A stretch of DNA of 64,000 bases from Paenibacillus sp. FSL R7-0273 (GCF_000758625.1 NZ_CP009283.1:3607501-3671500); one strand, 5' to 3'; positions 1-9,234 are shown, numbered from the stretch's first letter. Translations and numbers: made by a program. Notes: generated from the sequence alone by a model not told the origin.

Positions 1-1
1 G

Positions 2-241
2 GATCAGGAGTATAACGGCCGGGGCTACATGACCGAAGCGGTTAAAATAGTCGTGCAATATGCCTTTGAGGAGCTGAAGTTTCACCGGATTACAGGCGAG
101 GCCTCGCCCAAAAACCCCGGTTCAATCCGTGTGCTGGAAAAGGCCGGCTTCCACAAGGAAGGCCTCGCCATCCGCAATGTAAGAATTAACGGCGCGTGGG
201 AGGATCATCAGGTGCTCGCTATTCTGAATCCCGCCGATTAA
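2..241 (+). CDS. GNAT N-acetyltransferase, RimJ/RimL type (5' end outside the window)
   Basis: This is the C-terminal 79 residues of a GNAT acetyltransferase. The reading frame is open to the window edge, so the ATG at 29 is probably internal. The segment YNGRGYMTEA is the acetyl-CoA binding loop (motif A) and NPGSIRVLEKAGF is motif B, the pattern of ribosomal-protein N-acetyltransferases and related small-molecule acetylating enzymes. The last residues (W.DH..LAIL) also fit the RimJ/RimL group. The substrate cannot be told from this fragment. Confidence 0.85.
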   Translation, partial: DQEYNGRGYMTEAVKIVVQYAFEELKFHRITGEASPKNPGSIRVLEKAGFHKEGLAIRNVRINGAWEDHQVLAILNPAD

Positions 242-322
242 ATCTGACAGGATTTCTGTTGGCCGTAAATGGTACAATAGCTATGTCAGCTTTAACTAAC
301 ACCAACCGGAGGGATGCTTAAC

Positions 323-2578
323 ATGAGCGGGTCAAACCAGGAGTACATCGTTATATCAGGTGCGAGGGAAAATAACCTCAAAAATGTTTCATTGCGCATC
401 CCTAAGCGGAAGATTACTATTTTTACAGGTGTCTCCGGCTCAGGCAAGTCCTCGATTGTATTTGATACGATTGCTGCTGAATCCTCGCGGCTGCTGAATG
501 AGAACTTCAGCATGTTCGTGCGCACCTTTCTGCCCAAATTTCCGCAGCCGGATACAGATGCTATCGAGAATCTGAGTATGGCCGTCATTGTTGACCAGAA
601 GCGGCTGGGCGGAGGCTCTCATTCCACGATGGGGACAATTACTGATATATCTCCGATACTGCGTCTGCTGTTCTCGCGGGTGGGACAGCCGCATATCGGA
701 GGGTCGAATATGTTCTCCTTCAATGATCCGCAGGGGATGTGCCCTGAATGCAGCGGCATCGGCCGCCGGCTTGGCGTCGATATGGACAAGGCGCTGGATC
801 TGGGGAAGTCACTTAATGAAGGCGCTATTCTGCTGCCGGATTATTCGGTGGGCGGCTGGGAATGGAATATGATCGTCCAGGCCGGGGATTTCGATCTCGA
901 CAAGCGGCTGAGTGACTATTCGGAAGCTGAGCTGGACCAGCTGCTGTATGCCAAAGCCAGAAAGGTTAAGATGGATTTCGCAGGCAAAGCCACGAATATC
1001 ACCGTTGAAGGCGTTATAGAAAAGTTTGCAGGCAAATACATCAGGCAGGATGTCAAAATGAAATCCGAGCGCACGCAGAAAATGGTAGCCCCGTTCATTA
1101 CCGAGGGACCGTGTCCAAGCTGCCACGGGGCAAGACTGAGCCAGGCGGCACTGGGCTGCCGGATCAACGGCTACAACATCGCCGAGCTGTCTTCAATGGA
1201 GGTTGGCGGGCTGATCCGTACCATCCGGGAGATTAGTGATCCGGCCGCAGCGCCGGCCGTCAAATCGCTGGCCGAGCGGCTGCAGCATCTGGTGGATATC
1301 GGGCTTGATTATTTGACGCTGGACCGTGAGACGGATACTCTCTCCGGCGGGGAGTCCCAGCGGGTTAAGATGGTGAAGCACCTAAGCGGAAGCCTTGTGG
1401 ATGTAACTTATATCTTTGACGAGCCGAGCGTCGGCCTGCATCCCCGTGATGTGCACCGTCTGAACGAGCTGCTGCAGAAGCTGCGCGATAAGGGCAATAC
1501 GGTAATTGTCGTTGAGCATGATCCCGATGTCATCAAGGTGGCCGATCATATCGTAGATGTCGGACCTCATGCCGGAAGCCGCGGCGGCAGCATTGTCTAT
1601 GAAGGCAGCTACGAAGGGCTGCTGGAATCAGGCACGTTAACAGGCACGCATCTGAAGCGTCCGCTGCAATTGAAGCAGAAGCACAGGCAGGCTGGCGGTA
1701 AATTGCCGGTCAAGGCTGCGTCCTTGCATAATTTGCAGAATGTCTCCGTGGACATTCCGGCAGGGATTCTGACCGTCGTGACCGGGGTAGCCGGTTCAGG
1801 CAAAAGTACACTGATTAATGATGTCTTTCTCAGCAGCCATCCGGAGGCCATCGTAATCGACCAGTCAGCGATCGGCGTATCCACCCGCTCAAATCCGGCT
1901 ACCTACACTGGCATCATGGATGATGTGCGCAAGGCTTTTGCCGCTGCTAACAAGGTCAGCCCCGGCTTATTCAGCTTCAACTCCAAAGGAGCCTGCGAGA
2001 ACTGCCAGGGGCTTGGTGTGGTCTATGCCGATATGGCTATCCTGGATACGATAAAGCTTCCGTGTGAGGTATGCGGCGGGAGACGCTTCAAGGAGGAGGT
2101 GCTTGCTTACAAGCTGAACGGCAAATCGATTGCCGAGGTGCTTGAGATGACTGTGGAGCAGGCACTGGAATTCTTCGAGCTCAAGGAGGTCCGGCGCAAG
2201 CTGCAGGCGCTGAGCGATGTCGGACTGTCCTATATTACACTCGGCCAGCCGCTCAGCACCCTGTCAGGCGGGGAATGCCAGCGGATCAAGCTGGCCAGCG
2301 AGCTGCACAAGCAGGGCAGCATCTATGTAATGGACGAGCCGACGACCGGGCTGCATATGTCTGACATCGGCCATTTGCTGGAGATTATGGACCGGCTTGT
2401 AGACGCAGGCAACACCGTGATTGTCATCGAGCATAATCTGGAGGTCATCAGCCAGGCCGACTGGATCATTGATATGGGACCGGACGGCGGCAGCCGGGGC
2501 GGGCAGGTCGTGTTCGAAGGTACGCCTGACCGGATCAGGGAAGCGGCAGAATCTATTACCGGCAAGTACTTGAATTAA
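323..2578 (+). CDS. UvrA-like ABC ATPase (short class, probably drug-resistance/DNA-binding)
   Basis: This 751-aa protein has two UvrA-type ABC ATPase halves. Walker A is GVSGSGKSS near residue 36 and GVAGSGKST near 488; signatures are LSGGESQR (near 338) and LSGGECQR (near 646); Walker B is FDEPSVGL and MDEPTTGL. Cysteine pairs CPEC, CPSC, CENC and CEVC are UvrA-like zinc-finger positions. Canonical UvrA is about 950 aa and carries UvrB-binding and insertion domains; about 200 residues are missing here, as in the shorter UvrA paralogues linked to resistance against DNA-binding drugs. A role outside classical excision repair is inferred. The ATG at 323 lies 9 nt after GGAGGG (308-313); the in-frame ATG at 314 is too close to that site. 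It seems monocistronic, with a terminator just downstream. Confidence 0.85.
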   Translation: MSGSNQEYIVISGARENNLKNVSLRIPKRKITIFTGVSGSGKSSIVFDTIAAESSRLLNENFSMFVRTFLPKFPQPDTDAIENLSMAVIVDQKRLGGGSHSTMGTITDISPILRLLFSRVGQPHIGGSNMFSFNDPQGMCPECSGIGRRLGVDMDKALDLGKSLNEGAILLPDYSVGGWEWNMIVQAGDFDLDKRLSDYSEAELDQLLYAKARKVKMDFAGKATNITVEGVIEKFAGKYIRQDVKMKSERTQKMVAPFITEGPCPSCHGARLSQAALGCRINGYNIAELSSMEVGGLIRTIREISDPAAAPAVKSLAERLQHLVDIGLDYLTLDRETDTLSGGESQRVKMVKHLSGSLVDVTYIFDEPSVGLHPRDVHRLNELLQKLRDKGNTVIVVEHDPDVIKVADHIVDVGPHAGSRGGSIVYEGSYEGLLESGTLTGTHLKRPLQLKQKHRQAGGKLPVKAASLHNLQNVSVDIPAGILTVVTGVAGSGKSTLINDVFLSSHPEAIVIDQSAIGVSTRSNPATYTGIMDDVRKAFAAANKVSPGLFSFNSKGACENCQGLGVVYADMAILDTIKLPCEVCGGRRFKEEVLAYKLNGKSIAEVLEMTVEQALEFFELKEVRRKLQALSDVGLSYITLGQPLSTLSGGECQRIKLASELHKQGSIYVMDEPTTGLHMSDIGHLLEIMDRLVDAGNTVIVIEHNLEVISQADWIIDMGPDGGSRGGQVVFEGTPDRIREAAESITGKYLN

Positions 2579-2590
2579 GATAGACTGGAT

Positions 2591-2642
2591 AGCCCCACCT
2601 GAACCGTCTGTTTCTGTTGGCGGCTCGGGTGGGGCTGTTTTG
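2591..2642 (+). terminator. Rho-independent terminator of the UvrA-like gene
   Basis: A 9-bp stem, AGCCCCACC (2591-2599) with GGTGGGGCT (2628-2636), is followed by a short T-rich tract. It starts 12 nt after the stop codon. Confidence 0.75.
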
Positions 2643-3023
2643 CGCAGGCGGAGGCATAACATTGTTAATATCTGCTCTGTTCTTGATAGAAATAGCTGAA
2701 TTTTCGTCATCTAATTTCGGCAAATTCGGGCCGATACACCTATTAGGTGTAAAAAAGACATCTATTTCTGGCCATTTCCGCCTCTGGACCTTATTTGGGT
2801 AGAATTAAGTGTCCTTTTTACCACTAACTTCGCAAAAGCGGGGATTATCAGAGAATTAGCTGCCGATGTTCCACTTAATCCGATTGAAGAGGAATTTTCC
2901 AATACATATAGTGAAAATATTCACAAAATACTCTCCAGATCATTGCAAATCCGGATGAACATGTATTATGATAATTACAGCACATAACAGAAATACATTT
3001 ATAAAAGTCGGAGGATTTGTTAT
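2643..3023. other. Gene-free interval upstream of the ROK regulator
   Basis: About 380 bp with no convincing gene. It contains a short perfect inverted repeat TACACCTA-TTAGGTGT-like core (arms 2736-2742 and 2744-2750) followed by A6, several purine/AT-rich stretches, and a promoter-like element next to the ROK gene. It could be an intergenic repeat family, but only one copy is visible here. Confidence 0.4.
2943..2972 (+). promoter_or_regulatory. Candidate sigma-A promoter of the ROK regulator
   Basis: TTGCAA (2943-2948) and TATGAT (2967-2972) are separated by 18 nt, about 50 nt upstream of the ROK start. The match is moderate. Confidence 0.4.
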
Positions 3024-4151
3024 ATGGCAGCACAACGCTTGAATAGCATGGATGTAAAAAAAATAAACCGGAACGCCATATACCGTTACCTGTATTATAA
3101 TCCTTCGACCTCCATTCAGGAAATTGCCTCGGCAGTGAACCTGAGTCTTCCGACGGTTACCCAGAATCTCAAAGAGCTGCAGGAGCGTGAGCTGATCATT
3201 GAGACTGGGTTGTTTGAATCCACCGGAGGACGGAAGGCAAAGGCCATGGCCTGCAACAGCACGGCTAAATACAGCATCGGGCTGGATGTGACCCGGAACC
3301 ATGTCGGAATGGTTGCCATTGATCTGAGCGGGAGGATCGTGAGGAATGTCCGTCACCAGTATCCTTTTGCCAATACCGGAACGTACTTTCAGGGAGTGGG
3401 CAGGCTGGTGGAGGAATTTGTGGCAGAGTGCGGCATTGAACCCGGCACAATCCTCGGTGTCGGCATTGCCCTTCCGGCCATACTTGAGGCTGGCCGCCAG
3501 ACGGTCAGCTACGCTACAGTCATAGACTTCAAAGGCGGAAATGTCCGTCAGTTTGCGGAGCATATTCCTTACGAATGCGTATTGAGCAACGATGCCAATG
3601 CAGCGGGCTTCGCCGAATTATGGGGAGAGCAGGATCTCAATAATGTCGTCTACCTCTCGCTGAACAACAGTGTCGGCGGCTCGATCATTGTCGATAACCA
3701 GATTTATGCCGGCCAGAATCACCGCAGCGGTGAATTCGGGCATATGACGATTGTTCCAGGCGGGCATACCTGCTACTGCGGGCAGAAGGGCTGCGTCGAT
3801 GCCTATTGCTCGGCCAAAATTCTGTCAGACAGCACACAGGGTAGTATCTCTGAATTTTTCCGGCTGCTGCGCACCGGTCATGAGCCGCAGAAAAAGCTTT
3901 GGGAGGAATACCTTGTCTATTTGGTTGTGGCGATCAACAATCTGCGGATGCTCTACGATTGCGATGTCATTCTGGGCGGTTATGCCGGTGCGTACATGGA
4001 AGAATACATCGATAGCCTGCAGGAGCTTGTTGCGCTTAAGAACACCTTTGAAGCAGATGGCTCCTACCTGCGGGTCTGCAAATACAAGCTGGAGGCTACA
4101 GCGGTAGGCGCTGCACTGGAGCTTGTTGCCGGGTTTATCGACAGCATCTGA
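3024..4151 (+). CDS. ROK-family transcriptional regulator (NagC/XylR type)
   Basis: A 375-aa DNA-binding repressor candidate. Residues about 10-65 form a MarR-like winged helix (SIQEIASAVNLSLPTVTQNL). The rest is a ROK sugar-kinase-like fold, with SNDANAAG near residue 188 and the zinc-binding GHTCYCGQKGC near 247-257, both typical of ROK repressors. ROK regulators of this build sense a sugar or sugar phosphate. It is followed in the same direction by a sugar ABC importer and a polyol-type dehydrogenase, so control of that operon is inferred. ATG at 3024 is preceded by GGAGG (3010-3014). Confidence 0.88.
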   Translation: MAAQRLNSMDVKKINRNAIYRYLYYNPSTSIQEIASAVNLSLPTVTQNLKELQERELIIETGLFESTGGRKAKAMACNSTAKYSIGLDVTRNHVGMVAIDLSGRIVRNVRHQYPFANTGTYFQGVGRLVEEFVAECGIEPGTILGVGIALPAILEAGRQTVSYATVIDFKGGNVRQFAEHIPYECVLSNDANAAGFAELWGEQDLNNVVYLSLNNSVGGSIIVDNQIYAGQNHRSGEFGHMTIVPGGHTCYCGQKGCVDAYCSAKILSDSTQGSISEFFRLLRTGHEPQKKLWEEYLVYLVVAINNLRMLYDCDVILGGYAGAYMEEYIDSLQELVALKNTFEADGSYLRVCKYKLEATAVGAALELVAGFIDSI

Positions 4152-4209
4152 TATGACGTAAATGAGCATTGTCTATAACACAGGTTATACTGATAGAAGT
4201 CCTGACGAT

Positions 4210-4261
4210 AGCGGAAGGGTGCCGGAAGAAAGGTACGGTCCGCTGCGGTTGGGGCTTTTTT
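4210..4261 (+). terminator. Weak candidate terminator after the ROK gene
   Basis: AGCGGA (4210-4215) pairs with TCCGCT (4239-4244), with extra internal pairing of GTGCC and GGTAC. A T6 tract occurs only 11 nt past the stem, so termination is uncertain. Confidence 0.35.
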
Positions 4262-4282
4262 GTGTCTATTTTGAAGATGATT

Positions 4283-4296
4283 TGAATCCGCTTACA
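4283..4296. promoter_or_regulatory. cre-like site (CcpA) upstream of the sugar importer
   Basis: TGAATCCGCTTACA differs at one position from the consensus TGWNANCGNTNWCA. It lies about 20 nt upstream of the -35 box of the importer promoter, a position that would fit catabolite control. Inferred from the motif only. Confidence 0.45.
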
Positions 4297-4314
4297 AATT
4301 ATTTTGATATTCTG

Positions 4315-4342
4315 TTGACTTCAAAGCAATTCTGATTATAAT
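4315..4342 (+). promoter_or_regulatory. Sigma-A-type promoter of the sugar ABC operon
   Basis: TTGACT (4315-4320), 16-nt spacer, and a perfect TATAAT (4337-4342). It is the strongest promoter match in the upstream region and lies about 100 nt from the first start codon. Confidence 0.7.
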
Positions 4343-4399
4343 CTTCTTTAGGATGTTTTATAAAAGTGTATTAATAAAGATAGAGGTAAATGAAGACCG

Positions 4400-4433
4400 T
4401 ATCTCAACATGCATCTCAACATGTATCTCAACA
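4400..4433 (+). repeat. Three tandem 12-bp repeats in the 5' leader
   Basis: The 12-nt unit ATCTCAACATGY occurs twice, followed by a shortened third copy, ending just before the ribosome site at 4436. Each full copy carries an ATG in frame with the ATPase gene (4409, 4421), so the repeat could create alternative starts, but neither ATG has a good ribosome site. Confidence 0.7.
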
Positions 4434-4447
4434 ATGGAGGGAAGGGA

Positions 4448-5947
4448 ATGGAACAAGAGATTAAGCTTAGGGTGTCGCAGATTGAAAAGTCCTTTCCGGG
4501 GGTCAAGGCATTAGACAAGATCGATTTTACGGTGAAAAAAGGATCGGTGCATGTGCTCTGCGGCGAGAACGGCGCGGGCAAATCCACCCTGATGAAAATC
4601 ATCAACGGCATTCACCAGCCGGACGGCGGGCAGATCTTCATAGACGGGCAGCCCGTCAAGATTGGCAATCCCATTCAGGCGCGCAGCCTGGGTATCTCGA
4701 TGATTTTTCAGGAATTGAATGTTGTGCCTGAAATGACGGTCGAGGAGAATCTGTTTCTGGGAAATCTTCCAGGCAAAAGGTTCGGTAACGTGGACTGGAA
4801 GGAGGTCAGACGGCGGACCACGGAGCTGCTGAAGGCGGAGAATTTGCCGTATTCACCCACGACGTTACTCAAGGACCTGACCGTATCGGACATTCAGATG
4901 CTGGAGATTATGAAAGCGATCTCGTATAAGTCTGACATCATTATTATGGATGAGCCGACCTCCGCGATTACCCACGAGGAAGTAGAGAAGCTGTTCATCA
5001 AGATCAGGGAGCTTAAGGCCCGCGGCGTCTGCATCATTTACATCTCTCACAAGCTGGACGAAATCTTTCAGATTGCTGATGAAATCACGGTATTTCGCGA
5101 CGGAACCGTTGTCGAGAGCCACCCCAAGGATGAGCTGGACATTGAGACGGTCATTTCGCTCATGGTGGGACGCAAGCTTACGAATACATACCCGAAGGAA
5201 GCTGTGGAGATCGGTGATACACTGCTGAAGGTCGAGAAGCTGTGCGGTGCCGGAGGATATAAGGATGTCAGCTTCTATGTGCGAAAAGGGGAAATGGTCG
5301 GCTTCGCCGGATTGGTCGGAGCAGGCAGGACCGAGGTTATGCGCTCACTGTTCGGGCTTGATCCAATTCTTTCCGGACAGGTGTACATGAAGGGTCAAAA
5401 GATTAATATCCGCAGTGTTGAGCAGAGCATCAGAAACGGCATGGTCATGTTATCCGAGGACAGGCGGCGGTACGGGATCATTCCGATGCGGCCGGTCAGA
5501 GAGAATACCACATTATCTTCGCTGCAAAAGGTGTTCTTCCGCTTCCGCTATCAACGAAAGAACGAGCATGCGCTAGTGTCAGAAATGTTCAGCAAAATGC
5601 GGGTGAAGACACCGTCCATGGAGACTGTCATTGCATCGCTCAGCGGGGGCAACCAGCAGAAGGTGGTGCTCGCCAAATGGATGCTGCTCAATCCCGACGT
5701 ACTGATTCTGGATGAACCCACACGCGGCATCGACGTAGGAGCCAAATACGAAATTTACAAGCTGATGACTGAGCTGGTGAAGGAAGGCAAAGTGGTTATC
5801 ATGGTTTCCTCCGAGCTGCCTGAGTTAATCGGCATGTGCGACCGGATCTACGTAATGGCCAAAGGGACGATAACCGGGGAGCTCAGCAGACAGGAGTTCA
5901 CCCAGGAGCAGATTATGAAGTATGCCACCGGAACAACTACATCTTAA
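4448..5947 (+). CDS. Sugar ABC transporter, fused double ATPase (RbsA/XylG type)
   Basis: A 499-aa protein of two fused ABC domains that energises import of a monosaccharide or sugar alcohol. The first half has Walker A GENGAGKST near residues 38-46 and MDEPTSAI as Walker B; its signature is degenerate (DLTVSDIQM), as usual for this family. The second half has GLVGAGRTE in the Walker A position, a canonical LSGGNQQK signature near 397, and LDEPTRGID. ATG 4448 is 7 nt after GGAGG (4436-4440). It is first in an operon with the permease 14 nt downstream, then a lipoprotein and a dehydrogenase. Confidence 0.92.
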   Translation: MEQEIKLRVSQIEKSFPGVKALDKIDFTVKKGSVHVLCGENGAGKSTLMKIINGIHQPDGGQIFIDGQPVKIGNPIQARSLGISMIFQELNVVPEMTVEENLFLGNLPGKRFGNVDWKEVRRRTTELLKAENLPYSPTTLLKDLTVSDIQMLEIMKAISYKSDIIIMDEPTSAITHEEVEKLFIKIRELKARGVCIIYISHKLDEIFQIADEITVFRDGTVVESHPKDELDIETVISLMVGRKLTNTYPKEAVEIGDTLLKVEKLCGAGGYKDVSFYVRKGEMVGFAGLVGAGRTEVMRSLFGLDPILSGQVYMKGQKINIRSVEQSIRNGMVMLSEDRRRYGIIPMRPVRENTTLSSLQKVFFRFRYQRKNEHALVSEMFSKMRVKTPSMETVIASLSGGNQQKVVLAKWMLLNPDVLILDEPTRGIDVGAKYEIYKLMTELVKEGKVVIMVSSELPELIGMCDRIYVMAKGTITGELSRQEFTQEQIMKYATGTTTS

Positions 5948-5961
5948 TGAGGTGAAGGAAA

Positions 5962-6987
5962 TTGAAAGAGATCAATTGGAGCCAATTCTGGAGCACCTTT
6001 AAAAAAACGTACAGCATTTATCTGGTGCTGCTGGCCTTGTTTATTGTCTGTTCTTTTGCTAATCCGAACTTTTTATCGGTTAATAATCTGACCAATATCT
6101 CCACGCAGCTTGCGGTTACAACCATTCTGGCCTTCGGCCAGACGCTGCTGATTATCAGCGGGATGCTTGATTTATCACAGGGCTCCGTACTGGCGCTTTC
6201 CGGTGTTTTTGCAGTATCTGCCTATAAAGCTACCGGTTCGTTCACAGTTGCTATCATTACCGGCATAATGACCGGTATCGTCTGCAACATCCTCAATGCC
6301 GTTATGGTCAGCACCTTCAAGACACCTCCCTTTATCGCTACGCTTGCTATGCTGACTATGGCCCGCGGGGTAGCACTCCTCTTTACAAAAGGCCAGAACA
6401 TTCTTCAGCTGGGCGATTTCACTGTACTAGGCCAAGGCTCCATCGGCTTTGTCCCGATTCCCGTTATCTTCCTGATTATCTTCGCGGTTATTACCTGGTA
6501 TATCCTGCGGCATACCAAATTCGGGCGTTCGCTTTTCGCCGTGGGCGGCAATGAAGAAGCCGCAGTAGCCTCAGGAATTAACGTGCACAAGGTCAAATAT
6601 ACCGCCTTTATCATCAACGGGATTTTTGTAGGCATGGCCGGCATTCTCTTTATGTCCCGGGTCAACGCAGGGCTTCCCAACGGCGCAATCAATTATGAGT
6701 TCACAGCGCTGACCGCAGCGATCATCGGGGGCACCAGCTTCTCCGGGGGCATCGGTTCGGCGGGCGGCACACTGGCCGGGGCCTTTATCGTCGGCTTCCT
6801 CGATAACATCATGAACCTGACCAATGTTGACTCCTATATGCAGCAGATTATCCGCGGCGCCATCATCGCCCTGGCGGTTATCTATGATATCCATTCCAAA
6901 AACCGCAGAACCAAAAGCACACTGGGCCGGATCGAAGATAAGGGCATCCGCAGGAAGGGGAAGGGCATTACAGAAAGCCATAAATGA
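5962..6987 (+). CDS. Sugar ABC transporter permease (RbsC/XylH type)
   Basis: A 341-aa polytopic membrane protein with about eight to ten hydrophobic segments, the BPD_transp_2 pattern. The conserved loop around FAVGGNEEAAVASGI (about residues 193-207) and the glycine-rich IIGGTSFSGG near 254 are typical of ribose/xylose/galactose permeases. Start is TTG with the SD-like GAGGTGAAGG just upstream. It forms the membrane channel with the ATPase before it and the lipoprotein after it. The C-terminal tail is basic and cytoplasmic. Confidence 0.92.
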   Translation: MKEINWSQFWSTFKKTYSIYLVLLALFIVCSFANPNFLSVNNLTNISTQLAVTTILAFGQTLLIISGMLDLSQGSVLALSGVFAVSAYKATGSFTVAIITGIMTGIVCNILNAVMVSTFKTPPFIATLAMLTMARGVALLFTKGQNILQLGDFTVLGQGSIGFVPIPVIFLIIFAVITWYILRHTKFGRSLFAVGGNEEAAVASGINVHKVKYTAFIINGIFVGMAGILFMSRVNAGLPNGAINYEFTALTAAIIGGTSFSGGIGSAGGTLAGAFIVGFLDNIMNLTNVDSYMQQIIRGAIIALAVIYDIHSKNRRTKSTLGRIEDKGIRRKGKGITESHK

Positions 6988-7038
6988 TTACCGGATTAAA
7001 CAGCGATGCTGTTTAAAATAAATAAAAGGGGAAGACAT

Positions 7039-8037
7039 ATGAAAAAAACTCTATTAACTATGGTTTCAATGCTGCTTGTAACGGGAATGCTGGCAGGCTG
7101 CGGAAATTCGGATAAGGCAAACTCTGCGAACGGCGGAGAAAAGGCAAACAGCGGTGATAAGGTCTATAAAATTGCTTATATCGCTCGTGCCCAGTCCGAT
7201 TCGTTCGCTGCCTGGCTGGCCAATGCGGTGAAGGAGGAAGCGAAGAAGTATCCGGACATCAAGCTGGAGATCTTCGACGGCCAGGCTAATGATGACAAGG
7301 AAAATTCCATGATCGAGAATGCTATTACCAATAAATTTGACCTGGTTATCGTGCAGCCGAACAACGGTGAAGCACAGCGGCCTTATGTTGAAAAAGTAAT
7401 CAAAGACGGCAAATTCGCAATCACAAAGAACGCGAGGATTACCGGAATTGAAGGCGCTTCCTCTGTGGACGCCGATCCGTACGAGCAAGCAGGCGTAAAT
7501 GCCCGCGCCGCACTGGACCAGATCCCGCAAAATGCCAAGGTTGTCGTTCTGAACGGACCCTCCGGCAACTTTCATGCCGACAAGCGCAGAGAGAGCTGGC
7601 AGAAGGAGTTTTTTGACAAACGTCCCGATGTACAGATCGTAGGTGAGCAGATAGCCAATTGGAACAAGGACGAAGCGATGAAATATATGGAGGACTGGGT
7701 GCAGGCGAACGACAAGATCGATGCGGTAATCTCCATGAACGACAACATGGCGGCAGGCGCGATCGAAGCAGTGAAGGACAATAGCAAATTTGATGGTATG
7801 CTGGCCTATGGGGTGGATGGAACCCTCGAGGCTTTCCAGCTGATTAAGGAAGGCAAAATGACCTCGACCTGCCTGCAGAACGCTTTTGAACTGGCCGAGA
7901 AGCTGCTGGATACGAGCAGCAAGCTGCTGACCGGAGCGGAAAAGCAGGTGGATACAGATATCGGCAACCCGCTTATTACCAAAGATAACGTAGACGAATA
8001 TATCGCATTGCTTGAGAAAGCCGAAGCGCTGAAGTAA
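7039..8037 (+). CDS. Sugar ABC transporter substrate-binding lipoprotein (RbsB-like)
   Basis: A 332-aa binding protein. Residues 1-20 form a lipoprotein signal peptide and LAGC gives the lipidation site Cys21. The mature part is a periplasmic-binding-protein fold of the ribose/galactose class, with signatures AITNKFDLVIVQPNN and VISMNDNMAAGAIEA. The start at 7039 (after AGGGGAAG) is chosen because it directly begins the signal peptide; an in-frame ATG at 7006 would add a pointless 11-residue leader. The substrate is unknown; the polyol dehydrogenase 28 nt downstream suggests a pentose, hexose or sugar alcohol. Confidence 0.92.
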   Translation: MKKTLLTMVSMLLVTGMLAGCGNSDKANSANGGEKANSGDKVYKIAYIARAQSDSFAAWLANAVKEEAKKYPDIKLEIFDGQANDDKENSMIENAITNKFDLVIVQPNNGEAQRPYVEKVIKDGKFAITKNARITGIEGASSVDADPYEQAGVNARAALDQIPQNAKVVVLNGPSGNFHADKRRESWQKEFFDKRPDVQIVGEQIANWNKDEAMKYMEDWVQANDKIDAVISMNDNMAAGAIEAVKDNSKFDGMLAYGVDGTLEAFQLIKEGKMTSTCLQNAFELAEKLLDTSSKLLTGAEKQVDTDIGNPLITKDNVDEYIALLEKAEALK

Positions 8038-8065
8038 CAGGCTAATTACGGGAGGAGAAACCATA

Positions 8066-9106
8066 ATGAAGAACAGAGCATTTTATATGACCGAACTCAA
8101 GAAAATGGAAATGAGAGAAATAGAGCTGCCGGTGCCATCTGATGGCGAGGTTATCGTTAAGCTGGAGTATGTGGGCATTTGCGGCTCGGATGTGCATTAT
8201 CTGGAGCATGGCCGGATTGGAGATTTTGTGGTCGGGGGGGATTTTATCCTGGGTCATGAATGCGCCGGCAGGGTGGTTGAGCTTGGCTCCGGGGTGAAGC
8301 AGCTCAAGGTCGGAGACCGGGTAGCGCTGGAGCCGGGAATTACCTGCGGCCAATGCGAGTTCTGCAAGAGCGGTAAATATAATCTTTGTCCTGATGTCAA
8401 ATTCCTGGCAACCCCGCCTTACCATGGCTGTCTGATGGATTATATCGCATTCCCGGAAAATATGGCGTTCAAGCTGCCGGACAACGTGTCATCGGAAGAA
8501 GGAGCACTGGTTGAACCGCTTTCTGTGGGATTGCATGCTGCGGCGCAAGGCGGCATCCGGCTTGGTGACCGTGTCGTAATTCTGGGCGCAGGCTGTATCG
8601 GGCTTGTCACACTGCTGGCCTGCAAAGCCTTTGGGGCTACGGATATCGTCGTGGTGGACATTATAGAGAAGCGGCTGGAAGCGGCTAAGCGCCTGGGTGC
8701 CACACAGGTTATCAATGCAAGAGAGGAGGATGTGCTCCAGGTAATCGCTGCACTGACAGATGGAGCAGGTATGGATAAAGTGATCGAAACGGCCGGTAGT
8801 GAGCATACGGTAAAACAAACGCCTTATCTGGTTAAACGGGGCGGCAGCATAGTACTTGTAGGTCTTGCGGCCAAGGATATCATAGACTTTGATTTTATGC
8901 AGATTATGTTCAAGGAGGCGGATATTAAGTCGGTATTCCGTTACCGCAACCTGTATCCGGCCGCAATCGGGGCGATTTCAGGCGGCAAAATCGATGTCAA
9001 AGGCATCGTTACACACGAATTCAGCTTTGAAGAGTCTCAAAAGGCGTTTGATTTTGTCATCGATAACAAGGAAGAGGTTGTTAAGGCAGTCATCAAAATG
9101 GGGTAA
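8066..9106 (+). CDS. Zinc-dependent medium-chain dehydrogenase (sorbitol/xylitol dehydrogenase type)
   Basis: A 346-aa NAD(P)-dependent polyol dehydrogenase, last gene of the sugar-import operon. The catalytic zinc site is CGSDVHYLEHG followed by GHECAGRV; the structural zinc lobe is CGQCEFCKSGKYNLC; the nucleotide-binding motif is GAGCIGL, and the acidic residue in VVDIIEKR suggests NAD preference. Such enzymes oxidise sorbitol, xylitol or related polyols to ketoses. Genomic position implies that the imported compound, or a product of it, is its substrate. Close alternatives are threonine or butanediol dehydrogenase, but the HYLEHG motif favours the polyol group. Confidence 0.88.
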   Translation: MKNRAFYMTELKKMEMREIELPVPSDGEVIVKLEYVGICGSDVHYLEHGRIGDFVVGGDFILGHECAGRVVELGSGVKQLKVGDRVALEPGITCGQCEFCKSGKYNLCPDVKFLATPPYHGCLMDYIAFPENMAFKLPDNVSSEEGALVEPLSVGLHAAAQGGIRLGDRVVILGAGCIGLVTLLACKAFGATDIVVVDIIEKRLEAAKRLGATQVINAREEDVLQVIAALTDGAGMDKVIETAGSEHTVKQTPYLVKRGGSIVLVGLAAKDIIDFDFMQIMFKEADIKSVFRYRNLYPAAIGAISGGKIDVKGIVTHEFSFEESQKAFDFVIDNKEEVVKAVIKMG

Positions 9107-9138
9107 CCCTGCACATCTGACCGTTCCATGATCTGAAG

Positions 9139-9171
9139 GCTCAGCCGTCCAAATGACGGTCTGGGCTTTTT
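9139..9171 (+). terminator. Terminator of the sugar ABC/dehydrogenase operon
   Basis: GCTCAGCCGTC (9139-9149) pairs with GACGGTCTGGGC (9155-9166), then T5. It follows the dehydrogenase stop by 33 nt. Confidence 0.85.
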
Positions 9172-9234
9172 GTGCTGAGGCAGGATTATGTGCTTGCCCT
9201 TTATGGAGATTATTTAGAAAAAAATAAAATAATA

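Noticed and set aside
2736..2750. Terminator at the TACACCTA inverted repeat
   Set aside because: The 7-bp AT-rich stem with a 1-nt loop cannot form a stable hairpin; A6 follows on the plus strand, not T.
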